A stretch of 50,468 nucleotides of DNA from an uncultured Peptococcaceae bacterium. GTDB taxonomy: Bacteria; Bacillota; Limnochordia; Darwinibacteriales; Darwinibacteriaceae. How positions within the stretch are numbered: the first letter of the stretch is position 1; the number at the start of each line of letters is the position of its first letter. This document shows positions 24,707 to 32,503 of this stretch, piece after piece. The notes beneath the pieces were generated by a model. The model saw only the letters and a program-made list of their open reading frames with translations. It had not been told where the DNA came from and made no database searches. The stretch covers positions 1 through 50,468 of the forward strand of contig CALKAR010000122.1 of assembly GCA_937988745.1 (NCBI GenBank), in the 5' to 3' direction. A program made the position numbers and the translations under genes.

Positions 24707-24877
24707 TTAAGCCTGGCTGATAGCATCTACTGGACAAACTCCTACACAGCTTGCGCAGTCGATGCATTCATCAGCATCAATCATGTAATGATCGTCGCCC
24801 TGGCTGATGCATTCAACTGGGCATTCTTCAGAACAAGCACCACAGCTGATGCAGTCGGAACTGATTACATGTGCCAT
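24707..24877 (-). CDS. 2[4Fe-4S] clostridial-type ferredoxin
   Basis: A 56-residue low-potential electron carrier. Two cluster motifs are visible: CISCGACSEECP (Cys9, 12, 15, 19) and CIDCASCVGVCP (Cys38, 41, 44, 48). The protein is strongly acidic and both halves end in the CP signature. An extra Cys23 follows the first motif. ATG 24877 is preceded by AAGGGGGCG and a sigma-A-type promoter. A plausible partner is the Rnf complex encoded at the left end of the window, which oxidises ferredoxin, but pyruvate:ferredoxin oxidoreductase and hydrogenase would also use it. Confidence 0.93.
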   Translation of the reverse strand: MAHVISSDCISCGACSEECPVECISQGDDHYMIDADECIDCASCVGVCPVDAISQA

Positions 24878-24913
24878 GACAATTCGCCCCCTTTTTCACA
24901 ATCTTACTGGTCA

Positions 24914-24942
24914 AGAATAACAAAATTGGCGGAGCGTGTCAA
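24914..24942 (-). promoter_or_regulatory. Sigma-A-type promoter of the ferredoxin gene
   Basis: TTGACA (24937-24942) and TATTCT (24914-24919) on the minus strand with a 17-base spacer. It begins immediately after the stop codon of the SPOR-domain gene. Confidence 0.75.
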
Positions 24943-25467
24943 CTAGTTCACCACTGCCGCTTCGAAGCCTTTAGATTGCAGTTCTTCACTGAGACGGACA
25001 GCGTTTTGCCTGTTAGAAAAAGCTCCTGTCTGCACCCGATAAGGCGGACCGCTGCTGACGATGACCTCATAACCCAGATCCCGCAGTTGGGCGGCAAGAC
25101 GATCTGCATTCTCCTTTTGCGAAAAAGCGCCAACCTGCACCCTATAAAGTGTCTGTCCACTACTGGGCTGCACCGGAACCTGCTGTGGGTCTTCGGGCTG
25201 CCGCGGCTGGCTCGGCGGCTCAGGCTCTGTCTGCGGCTGACTAGCCGGCAGCGTGCTGGTCACATTTTGAGATATTACGGGGGTAGTCTGCACCGTTCGG
25301 ACTTGGGCATCATGCTGTGCTTTCAGGAACTTGACAGCATACTGCCCCAGCAAATAACCTACGAAGACAAACACTACCGTCAAGGTAATAAGAGTAATGG
25401 CGAAGTTCAAGCCCTCCCCGCCGGCAGTTCGTTTTTGATTTTTCTTCTTCCTTTGCTGGGAACGCAC
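24943..25467 (-). CDS. SPOR-domain membrane protein
   Basis: SPOR domains bind denuded glycan strands at division septa or spore walls. The protein has a basic cytoplasmic N-terminus, one membrane helix (about 25-45), a Pro/Gln/Glu-rich linker (about 75-105) and a C-terminal SPOR domain with its two internal repeats (YRVQVGAFSQKENADRLA and YRVQTGAFSNRQNAVRLS). GTG 25467 is preferred, since the AGGAGGG site abuts the ATG at 25473. It is last in the valS-folC run, 22 bases after folC. Partner unknown; a link to division or sporulation wall remodelling is inference. Confidence 0.85.
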   Translation of the reverse strand: MRSQQRKKKNQKRTAGGEGLNFAITLITLTVVFVFVGYLLGQYAVKFLKAQHDAQVRTVQTTPVISQNVTSTLPASQPQTEPEPPSQPRQPEDPQQVPVQPSSGQTLYRVQVGAFSQKENADRLAAQLRDLGYEVIVSSGPPYRVQTGAFSNRQNAVRLSEELQSKGFEAAVVN

Positions 25468-25489
25468 ACACATCCCTCCTTGAACTCAC

Positions 25490-26776
25490 CTACTGCGTTA
25501 CTATTCCGAAGTCGGCCAAATCCCTCTTTATGGTCCCAATTAAATACAATGATCCACATATGCAAATGGGCTGTCCATGAGAGAGTGCGCTCTGAAGAGC
25601 GTCCCGTGCAGGCACACTCACCTCGGCCTTTGCCCCTCTAGCACGCACGTACGCAGCCATAGCTTCCGGGTCCATCGGAGGCAAACGTCCACTATCCGCT
25701 TGGGTAAAAATAAAACGTTTGGCCATGGGCAGCAGGGTATCTAAAAGGTCTAATTCTTTGTTTGCCAGCATTCCCACAACAAAGGTCCAGCCTTCTCGCG
25801 GCATTTCTACAAGACGCTCTAATCCTGCCACAAGCCTCTCCAATCCTTCACGATTGTGTCCCCCATCCAATACCACCAAAGGATCGGAAGAAACAACTTC
25901 TAACCGCCCGGGCCACATCGCTTCTGCTAAACCAGTGCGAACATGATGCTCGCTGACAGCCCAACCCAAGCGTTTTAGCTGGAAAAGAGCTACTGCAGCC
26001 GTTGCTGCATTATCCAGCTGATGTGCACCAAGCATTTTGATACGAAACGCTTGTGCGGATAGCTTGGAAAGTAGGAATTCACCGCCGTAACGTCCCCAGC
26101 TTAGCGGCTGATAATCCCACTCCTGCAGCGGCAGCAGCGGGGCTCGCCGAGCTTGTGCGGTCAGCCGAAGGACTTCGTAGGCTTCAGGTTCTTGAAATCC
26201 CACCACTACGGGTATTTCCTCCTTGATGATACCCGCCTTCTCGCCAGCAATTTCCTGCAGCGTGTTCCCGAGGCGATCCATGTGATCGTGCCCGATCGGG
26301 GTAATGACACATAATTCCGGTGTCACAATATTAGTAGCGTCCAAACGGCCGCCAAGGCCTGTCTCTAGAACTACAATATCGACTGCCTGCTGACGGAAAT
26401 ATTGAAACGCCAGCGCAGTACAGTATTCGAACTCGGTTACGGCTCCTAAACTGGGATGGCTGGTCTCAACAATGCTGCAGACCTCGTCCACTTCTTTAGC
26501 GAGGGCTGACAAATCCTCATCAGAAATTTGCGTGTCATTAATAACAATTCGCTCATTATAGGCAACAAGGTGAGGGGAGGTAAACCTCCCCACCTTAAAA
26601 CCTGCTGCTTTTAGCGAACTAGCTAAAAAGGCACAGACTGAACCTTTTCCGTTGGTTCCTGCAACGTGAACGAAGCGCAGTTCATTCTGCGGATTACCCA
26701 GGGCTTGACACAGAAGTGTTATCCGCTCAAGCCCTAGATGGCTGCCGAACCGGGCTCGCGAGGTTATCGGATCCAT
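25490..26776 (-). CDS. folC: Bifunctional folylpolyglutamate/dihydrofolate synthase
   Basis: FolC adds glutamate to dihydropteroate and to folates with ATP. The 428-residue protein has the Mur-ligase-type P-loop HVAGTNGKGSVCAF (37-50), the TSPHL substrate loop, the ETGLGGRLDATN motif, and DGGHNREG starting the C-terminal domain. ATG 26776 lies six bases after the valS stop with AGGAG before it. valS-folC is a common Bacillota pair. Confidence 0.95.
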   Translation of the reverse strand: MDPITSRARFGSHLGLERITLLCQALGNPQNELRFVHVAGTNGKGSVCAFLASSLKAAGFKVGRFTSPHLVAYNERIVINDTQISDEDLSALAKEVDEVCSIVETSHPSLGAVTEFEYCTALAFQYFRQQAVDIVVLETGLGGRLDATNIVTPELCVITPIGHDHMDRLGNTLQEIAGEKAGIIKEEIPVVVGFQEPEAYEVLRLTAQARRAPLLPLQEWDYQPLSWGRYGGEFLLSKLSAQAFRIKMLGAHQLDNAATAAVALFQLKRLGWAVSEHHVRTGLAEAMWPGRLEVVSSDPLVVLDGGHNREGLERLVAGLERLVEMPREGWTFVVGMLANKELDLLDTLLPMAKRFIFTQADSGRLPPMDPEAMAAYVRARGAKAEVSVPARDALQSALSHGQPICICGSLYLIGTIKRDLADFGIVTQ

Positions 26777-26782
26777 CTAATC

Positions 26783-29413
26783 TTACTCCTGCATTTCTTC
26801 TAGTAGTTTCTGAAGGCGCTCTACGGTTGCCCGCAGATTGACTTCTTTCTCCCTTTCCTTAGCAACGACTTCTTCGGGAGCCTTGCTCACAAATCCTTCG
26901 TTAGCAAGCTTGTTTTGTGCTCGCTGCAGCTCCTTTTCTGCCTGTGCTAGATCCTTCTCGATGCGGCGGCGCTCCTCTTCTAAGTCTACCATTCCTGCCA
27001 GAGGTAGGAAGACACCGATTCCGCGCACAACTGCTCCGATAGATTTGGCCGGTTTTTCACCCGGACCAGTGATTTCCAGCGTTTCTAATCCAGCAAGGGT
27101 CATAATGCTGTCACGATTTTCTTCCAGAACTGCCTGCTCTGCTGGGTCAGCTTGGCAAATAGCCGTAATCTTTCTGCCAGGAGGTACATTCTTTTCGCTA
27201 CGGACAGTTCGAATCTGTGTGACAACGTCCATTACAATGGACATAGCTCCCTCAACTTCTTCTGATCTGAATCCGCTTAATGTCGGCCAAGGAGCCAAGA
27301 CGATTGTTTCACCCTTGTGCGGCAGATTCTGCCAAATTTCTTCTGTGATAAACGGCATGTATGGATGCAGAAGCTGCAGTGTATTCTTAAGAACAAACCA
27401 CAATGTCTGCTGTGCAGCGAAGCGTGCAGAATCACCATATCTGCCGTACAATCTTGGCTTTGCTAATTCAATATACCAGTCGCAGAGCTCACTCCAAATA
27501 AAGTCGTACAATACCCGAGCACCCTCACCGATATCATAACGTTCAAGGAGCCGCGTCAGCTCTGAAGCTGTATACTCGAACCTGCTGAGAATCCATTTGT
27601 CAGGCAGTGTAAGCTCGAGACCTTCAAAGGAATCAGCAGGTGTAAATCCTTCCAGGTTCATCAGAGCGAACCGCGAAGCATTCCAGATCTTGTTGGCAAA
27701 GTTCCGGTATGCTTCTACTTTTTCAGGAATGAAACGCATATCGTTTCCGGGTGCCACACCAATAACCAAGTTAAACCGAAGAGCGTCTGCACCGTACTCC
27801 TCGATAACTTCTAAGGGATCAATTCCATTCCCCAGAGACTTGCTCATCTTGCGTCCCTGAGCATCCCGCACCAGTCCATGAATGAGCACGTCGCGGAATG
27901 GTACATCATCCATAAACTCAAGACCCATGACAATCATGCGGGCTACCCAGAAAAAGATAATGTCGAATCCGGTTACTAATACGGATGTTGGATAGAAGTG
28001 TTTTAAATCAGGTGTCTCATCAGGCCAGCCCAGAGTCGAGAATGGCCAAAGAGCAGACGAGAACCAAGTGTCCAGCACATCTGGATCCTGTTCAATGTTC
28101 GCAGAACCGCACTCAGCGCACTCAGTTGGATCCTGCTTCGCAGCAAATGCAGCACCACAGTCTCCACAGTACCAGACTGGAATGCGGTGACCCCACCACA
28201 GCTGTCTGGAAATACACCAATCACGGATATTTTCCATCCAGTGCAAGTACTGCTTAGTGAACCGCTCCGGAATAAAACGGATTTGACCCTCTTCCACTAC
28301 TTTCCAGGCACGCTCTGCTAATTTGTCCATTTTGACAAACCACTGTTTAGAAACCAACGGCTCAACTACTGTACCGCAGCGGTAGCATTCGCCAACAGCA
28401 TGGTGATGGTCTTCTTCCTTGACTAGAAGCCCCGCTTGTTTGAGATCCTCGACTACTCTCCTTCGGCACTCATAGCGCTCAAGACCTTTGTACGGCCCTG
28501 CCTCTTCGGTCATGTGCGCATCACGCCCGATGACCTCGATAGTGGGCAGGTTATGGCGCCTTCCAATCTCAAAATCATTTGGGTCGTGAGCAGGTGTGAC
28601 TTTCACCATTCCCGTGCCGAACTCCATATCCACATAGTCGTCGGCTACAATAGGAATCTCTCGGTTCATCAATGGGAGGATCACTGTCTTACCAACAAGA
28701 TCTTTATAGCGCTCATCATCAGGATTAACTGCAATCGCCGTATCACCCAGCATGGTTTCTGGACGTGTGGTCGCTACCTGAATATAGCCCGAACCATCGG
28801 TCAAGGGGTACTTAATGTGCCACAGTTTCCCGTCCCGCTCTTCATGTTCAACTTCGATGTCAGATAGGGTGGTGTTGCACTGCGGACACCAGTTCACGTT
28901 GTAGTTCCCCTGGTAAATCAGGCCTTTTTCGTATAAACGCACGAAGACTTCTCGAACTGCCCGCGAGCAGCCCTCATCCATGGTAAACCGCTCTCGGCTC
29001 CAATCAACCGATGCGCCCAACTTCTTGAGCTGGTTCAAGATGCGTCCACCGTACTCTTCTTTCCAAGCCCAAGTGCGTCTCAGAAACTCTTCTCGGCCGA
29101 GATCGTGTCGCGTTTTACCCTCTGTTTCCCGAATATGTTCTTCAACCCTGGCCTGAGTAGCAATTCCAGCATGGTCCGTACCAGGAATCCAAACCGCGTT
29201 GTAGCCCTGCATGCGCCGCCAGCGCACCAAAATGTCCTGGTAAGTCTCGTCCAAGGCGTGACCCATGTGCAGCTGTCCAGTAACGTTTGGCGGCGGAATC
29301 ACGATGCAAAACGGTTCTTTATCTGGTTCTACTTCAGCACGGAAGTAGCCGTTGTTTTCCCAAAAAGCGTAGATCCGGTCTTCTACTTCTCTCGGATTGT
29401 AGACCTTATCCAT
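26783..29413 (-). CDS. valS: Valyl-tRNA synthetase
   Basis: Class Ia synthetase charging tRNA-Val, with an editing domain. The 876-residue protein has the HIGH-type signature PNVTGQLHMGH (42-52), CP1 editing domain, KMSKS in RKMSKSLGNG, anticodon-binding domain and a C-terminal coiled coil. ATG 29413 is chosen because TAGGAGGAGG precedes it; a longer in-frame reading would translate through the T-box terminator. Transcription is controlled by the leader upstream. Confidence 0.97.
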   Translation of the reverse strand: MDKVYNPREVEDRIYAFWENNGYFRAEVEPDKEPFCIVIPPPNVTGQLHMGHALDETYQDILVRWRRMQGYNAVWIPGTDHAGIATQARVEEHIRETEGKTRHDLGREEFLRRTWAWKEEYGGRILNQLKKLGASVDWSRERFTMDEGCSRAVREVFVRLYEKGLIYQGNYNVNWCPQCNTTLSDIEVEHEERDGKLWHIKYPLTDGSGYIQVATTRPETMLGDTAIAVNPDDERYKDLVGKTVILPLMNREIPIVADDYVDMEFGTGMVKVTPAHDPNDFEIGRRHNLPTIEVIGRDAHMTEEAGPYKGLERYECRRRVVEDLKQAGLLVKEEDHHHAVGECYRCGTVVEPLVSKQWFVKMDKLAERAWKVVEEGQIRFIPERFTKQYLHWMENIRDWCISRQLWWGHRIPVWYCGDCGAAFAAKQDPTECAECGSANIEQDPDVLDTWFSSALWPFSTLGWPDETPDLKHFYPTSVLVTGFDIIFFWVARMIVMGLEFMDDVPFRDVLIHGLVRDAQGRKMSKSLGNGIDPLEVIEEYGADALRFNLVIGVAPGNDMRFIPEKVEAYRNFANKIWNASRFALMNLEGFTPADSFEGLELTLPDKWILSRFEYTASELTRLLERYDIGEGARVLYDFIWSELCDWYIELAKPRLYGRYGDSARFAAQQTLWFVLKNTLQLLHPYMPFITEEIWQNLPHKGETIVLAPWPTLSGFRSEEVEGAMSIVMDVVTQIRTVRSEKNVPPGRKITAICQADPAEQAVLEENRDSIMTLAGLETLEITGPGEKPAKSIGAVVRGIGVFLPLAGMVDLEEERRRIEKDLAQAEKELQRAQNKLANEGFVSKAPEEVVAKEREKEVNLRATVERLQKLLEEMQE

Positions 29414-29424
29414 GCTCAAACCTC

Positions 29425-29692
29425 CTCCTATCAAAATAAAAAAAGCCCTTCGCCCTAAGGACGAAAAGCTTGTTTCGCGGTACCACCTTAATTCCCAGCA
29501 GAAAACTCTGCCAGGCACTCGAAAGCTATAACGGCGCAACCGGCTGAGGCTAAAGACTTCACCTCAGCAGCTCCTGGGCGACTTCCCAGCTAGCATTTCC
29601 AAGGAAACCTCGCACCATATGGTTCCCCTCTCTGATGGCGCTTGTACTGGTACTACTCCCATTCACAGCTTTTGCCTCATATTGTTTCTTCT
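29425..29692 (-). promoter_or_regulatory. T-box riboswitch (tRNA-Val) of valS
   Basis: The leader senses uncharged tRNA-Val and permits read-through into valS. The antiterminator bulge sequence AAGGTGGTACCGCG is on the minus strand at 29476-29489. Stem I has the AGTAG loop-E strand and a GGGAACC/GGTTTCC distal helix. On the 3' side of the specifier loop the sequence GAAGTCGCCC places GTC, a valine codon, at 29580-29582. A terminator hairpin (29438-29470) follows. The specifier agrees with the downstream gene. Confidence 0.93.
29438..29470 (-). terminator. T-box leader terminator
   Basis: A 12-bp stem (AGCTTTTCGTCC with GGGCGAAGGGCT, some G-U pairs) around a TTA loop ends in seven T residues. 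It is the alternative fold to the antiterminator upstream of valS. Confidence 0.9.
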
Positions 29693-29721
29693 ATGATATA
29701 CAGTCGAACCCGGTTTGTCAA
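29693..29721 (-). promoter_or_regulatory. Sigma-A-type promoter of the valS leader
   Basis: Perfect TTGACA (29716-29721) and TATCAT (29693-29698) on the minus strand with a 17-base spacer. The -35 box overlaps the stop codon of the upstream Fur-family gene. Confidence 0.85.
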
Positions 29722-30191
29722 TCGCGGTCGCTAGTTTCGCCTTCTGCAGCTTGACATTCTCTGCAGATTCCGAAAAATCGCAGACAGTGATCAGTTACTA
29801 GGAAACCTGTCTCTTTAGCGATTTCCTGTTCAATCTCATCTAATAGGTCGTCCTTGAACTCGCCAATGCTTCCGCATTTCACGCAGATCAAGTGATGATG
29901 ATAATGGTCGTCAGCCGATTGATTTACTTCATAGCGACTCTGACCATCACCATACTCAAATTTGTGCACTAAACCTAGGCTCTCCAATAACTCCAGTGTG
30001 CGATACACCGTTGCCAAGCCAATATCAGGGTAGTTGTGCTTAGTTTGCATAAAAATATTTTCAGCAGATAAGTGCGCATCTGCATTGTCGATTAAGACCT
30101 CTACGACGGCTTCACGCTGCGGAGTCAACCGGTGATCGTGCTCGCGAAGTATTGAAATAATGTGATCGCGCAGTTCATTTTTCGGCATCAT
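29718..30191 (-). CDS. Fur-family metal-dependent transcriptional regulator
   Basis: Fur, PerR and Zur are metal- or peroxide-responsive repressors. From ATG 30191 (GAGGTGAA before it) the protein has 157 residues: a winged-helix N-domain (RLTPQREAVVEVL; IGLATVYRTLELLE recognition helix), the HHHHLICVKCG metal region, and structural zinc pairs Cys103/Cys106 and Cys143/Cys146. The sequence does not decide between Fur, PerR and Zur. A longer in-frame start would overlap the lgt-like gene and lacks a ribosome site. It is last in the pcrA-ligA-gatCAB run. Confidence 0.92.
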   Translation of the reverse strand: MMPKNELRDHIISILREHDHRLTPQREAVVEVLIDNADAHLSAENIFMQTKHNYPDIGLATVYRTLELLESLGLVHKFEYGDGQSRYEVNQSADDHYHHHLICVKCGSIGEFKDDLLDEIEQEIAKETGFLVTDHCLRFFGICRECQAAEGETSDRD

Positions 30192-30217
30192 AATATTCAC
30201 CTCTTCATCGTGCCATC

Positions 30218-31027
30218 TCAGCCGAACCGCCAGAAAAAGACGAGGGTCATGGTAAGCGACACTGCTAATACTGACAGAATCCAACCGATTATAGGACTCC
30301 GCACACGCCTCTTGCTTAAGGGAAGCAGAGGTGCCTTAACATATAGATAGACCCACAAAATGCTTAAAGCAGCTGCCGGCACCAAGAATATCCTTGGACT
30401 CCAAGACACTGCGCTCATTTCACGAAACCTCAGTAAGAACCACTGTGTCCAAGAACTAAGAGCAAAAAAGCCAATTATTAACTGGCCATCAAACCTAAGA
30501 TAACGCCGAGCCCGCCAGAGAATGGCAAAAATCAAGTAATAGGCAATGGCGCCGTACAAGGGCATAGGGTGAAGCCTAAAATACCCTAGTTGAACTGCCC
30601 ATGGAACAGTAGTCTGGCGACCAAATACATTAGAACCCAAATTCGCAAAAGATTGTATCAGTGCTAGTCCAGGTGCTAATATATCTAGGAATTCCAGCGG
30701 GTTGGGAAAAAACTTAATGGCTAGAACAACTCCACCAACCACAGCTGCAATAAGTCCTGCGGCCTCGTCAACCTGAAAACCGGTAAACAGCACCCATGGG
30801 TACATAAACATTCGCCAACCGTGCATTGAAAACACAAATGCAATTCGGCCTGCAATCAGGAAAACGACAGTGGTCCAGACGAACCATGAAAAGACGGCAT
30901 CGTAATCGAGCCCACGACGGCGTCCCTCCCGGCAGGTCAATAGGGAGCCGCAGATCAAACCCAAACCGATCATAAAACCATAGGAATAAACAGGAATACC
31001 GGCAAAAATGAAGAGCACATTCTCCAT
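30218..31027 (-). CDS. Prolipoprotein diacylglyceryl transferase-like membrane protein
   Basis: The 269-residue protein has about seven membrane segments and the overall Lgt layout: IPVYSYGFMIG at the start, SFANLGSNVFGRQTTVPWA in the middle, RLHPMPLYGA then a final helix. True Lgt transfers diacylglycerol to prelipoproteins. The positions I align to essential E. coli Lgt residues are changed: the His103 motif (HGG) reads DEAAG near residue 88 and Arg143 aligns with Gln125. It may therefore be a paralogue with another or no transferase activity. It lies 24 bases after gatB and 26 bases before the Fur-family start. Confidence 0.72.
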   Translation of the reverse strand: MENVLFIFAGIPVYSYGFMIGLGLICGSLLTCREGRRRGLDYDAVFSWFVWTTVVFLIAGRIAFVFSMHGWRMFMYPWVLFTGFQVDEAAGLIAAVVGGVVLAIKFFPNPLEFLDILAPGLALIQSFANLGSNVFGRQTTVPWAVQLGYFRLHPMPLYGAIAYYLIFAILWRARRYLRFDGQLIIGFFALSSWTQWFLLRFREMSAVSWSPRIFLVPAAALSILWVYLYVKAPLLPLSKRRVRSPIIGWILSVLAVSLTMTLVFFWRFG

Positions 31028-31051
31028 GAACCTCGCCTGCCTTTCCCTTAT

Positions 31052-32503
31052 TTATTCCTTACGAGGTTCCCAATTCCTTCCGGACTTCAGCGTATCCGCT
31101 AACAACTTATTTACAAGGACAGGTTCAGCCCTTCCCTTTGTGCTGCGCATCACTTGTCCAACGAAGAATCCGAAAAGGCGCTCTTCGCCATTCTGATACC
31201 GTTCTACCAGGTCGCCATGGTCGTTCAGGACTGCCTTAATTACGTCTTCAAGGAAATTCTGATCCTGAATTACTGTCAAGCCCTTTTTTTCGACTATGTC
31301 CTTCGGAGATTCGCCGGTAGCGAACATCTCCTCTAAGACAGCTTTCCCCTGATTATTATTGATCTTACCCGAACTTATCAATTCCAGCAGCTCGCCAAAG
31401 CTTTCCGCCGAAACCACTTCTGTCTGTCGTGCTAAACGGGCAAAATCACCCAACACCCAGTTGGCTGTAAGTTTAGGGGAATGTCCAAGGGCAACGGTTT
31501 CTTCAAAGATATCAGCCAAATGGGGTGCTCTAACCAGCACACCGGCATCATATTCTGTAAGCCCATATTGTTCCCGGAAACGCTCTTCTCTAGCCAGAGG
31601 AAGCTCTGGCAGACTAGAAGCGATTTCTCGGATCCATACCTGCTCAAGCTCAAGGGGTGGCAGATCAGGCTCGGGGAAATAGCGATAGTCCGGCGCTCCA
31701 GCCTTTAACCGCATGCGCACAGTTTTTTGAGCCTTTTCATCCCAAGTTCTTGTCTCTGGGAGCACCGCTTTCCCCTGTGCCAGCAGAGCCGCCTGACGTT
31801 CTCCTTCGTATGCCAAAGCCCGTTCGAGGGCTCGAAATGAGTTGAGATTTTTGATTTCAACTTTTTCACCCCGTTCTCCTCCTCCAAGTCGAACGGAAAT
31901 ATTGGCATCACAGCGCAGAGAACCATTTTCCATCTTGCAGTCTGAAACTCCCAGGTACTGTAGGGTAAGCCGCAGTTGCTCAAGGAAAACCCTAGCCTGC
32001 TTAGGAGAATGAATCTCAGGGGCGGTGACAATTTCAATTAGAGGAATGCCAGCTCTGTTATAGTCGATGGAGGTAAACTCCGAGTCGATGATGCTGTCGC
32101 CGCTGTGTATCGACTTACCCACTTCCTCTTCCAAGTGAAGTCGAGTAATAGTGGTTCTCATCAACTGGTCGTCAAGCCGATATTCCAAAAATCCATCTTC
32201 CGCCAATGGTTTATCATGCTGAGTTATCTGAAACGCCTTTGGCAGATCCGGATAGTAGTAGTTCTTGCGGGCAAACTCACTGAGCGGATTAATGCGGCAA
32301 TTTAACGCCAGTCCGGCACGAATGGCGTATTCTACCGCTGTTCGATTGAGAAGCGGCAGCGTGCCCGGCAGGCCAAGGCAAACTGGGCAACACTGCGTAT
32401 TAGGGGGTGCTCCAAAAGTAGTGGCACAGCCGCAGAACATCTTGCTCTTCGTGGCCAGTTCTACATGAATCTCCAGCCCAATCGTCAACTCATAATTCCC
32501 CAC
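31052..32503 (-). CDS. gatB: Asp-tRNA(Asn)/Glu-tRNA(Gln) amidotransferase subunit B
   Basis: GatB binds mischarged tRNA and phosphorylates the side chain before amidation with ammonia from GatA. The 483-residue protein has the YELTIGLEIHVEL start, zinc-binding cysteines (CGCATTFG, CCPVCLG), and a C-terminal YqeY-like tail domain. GTG 32503 is preceded by AAGGAGG and overlaps the gatA stop by 14 bases. The presence of GatCAB suggests that Gln-tRNA, Asn-tRNA or both are made indirectly. Confidence 0.97.
   Translation of the reverse strand: MGNYELTIGLEIHVELATKSKMFCGCATTFGAPPNTQCCPVCLGLPGTLPLLNRTAVEYAIRAGLALNCRINPLSEFARKNYYYPDLPKAFQITQHDKPLAEDGFLEYRLDDQLMRTTITRLHLEEEVGKSIHSGDSIIDSEFTSIDYNRAGIPLIEIVTAPEIHSPKQARVFLEQLRLTLQYLGVSDCKMENGSLRCDANISVRLGGGERGEKVEIKNLNSFRALERALAYEGERQAALLAQGKAVLPETRTWDEKAQKTVRMRLKAGAPDYRYFPEPDLPPLELEQVWIREIASSLPELPLAREERFREQYGLTEYDAGVLVRAPHLADIFEETVALGHSPKLTANWVLGDFARLARQTEVVSAESFGELLELISSGKINNNQGKAVLEEMFATGESPKDIVEKKGLTVIQDQNFLEDVIKAVLNDHGDLVERYQNGEERLFGFFVGQVMRSTKGRAEPVLVNKLLADTLKSGRNWEPRKE

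Noticed and set aside
29414..29539. N-terminal extension of valS by about 42 codons
   Set aside because: It would translate the T-box antiterminator and terminator; ATG 29413 has a strong TAGGAGGAGG site.
29583..29600. Reading the T-box specifier as GCT (alanine)
   Set aside because: That triplet lies above the CCAG/CTGG helix. The codon following the GAA strand opposite AGTA is GTC, which agrees with valS.
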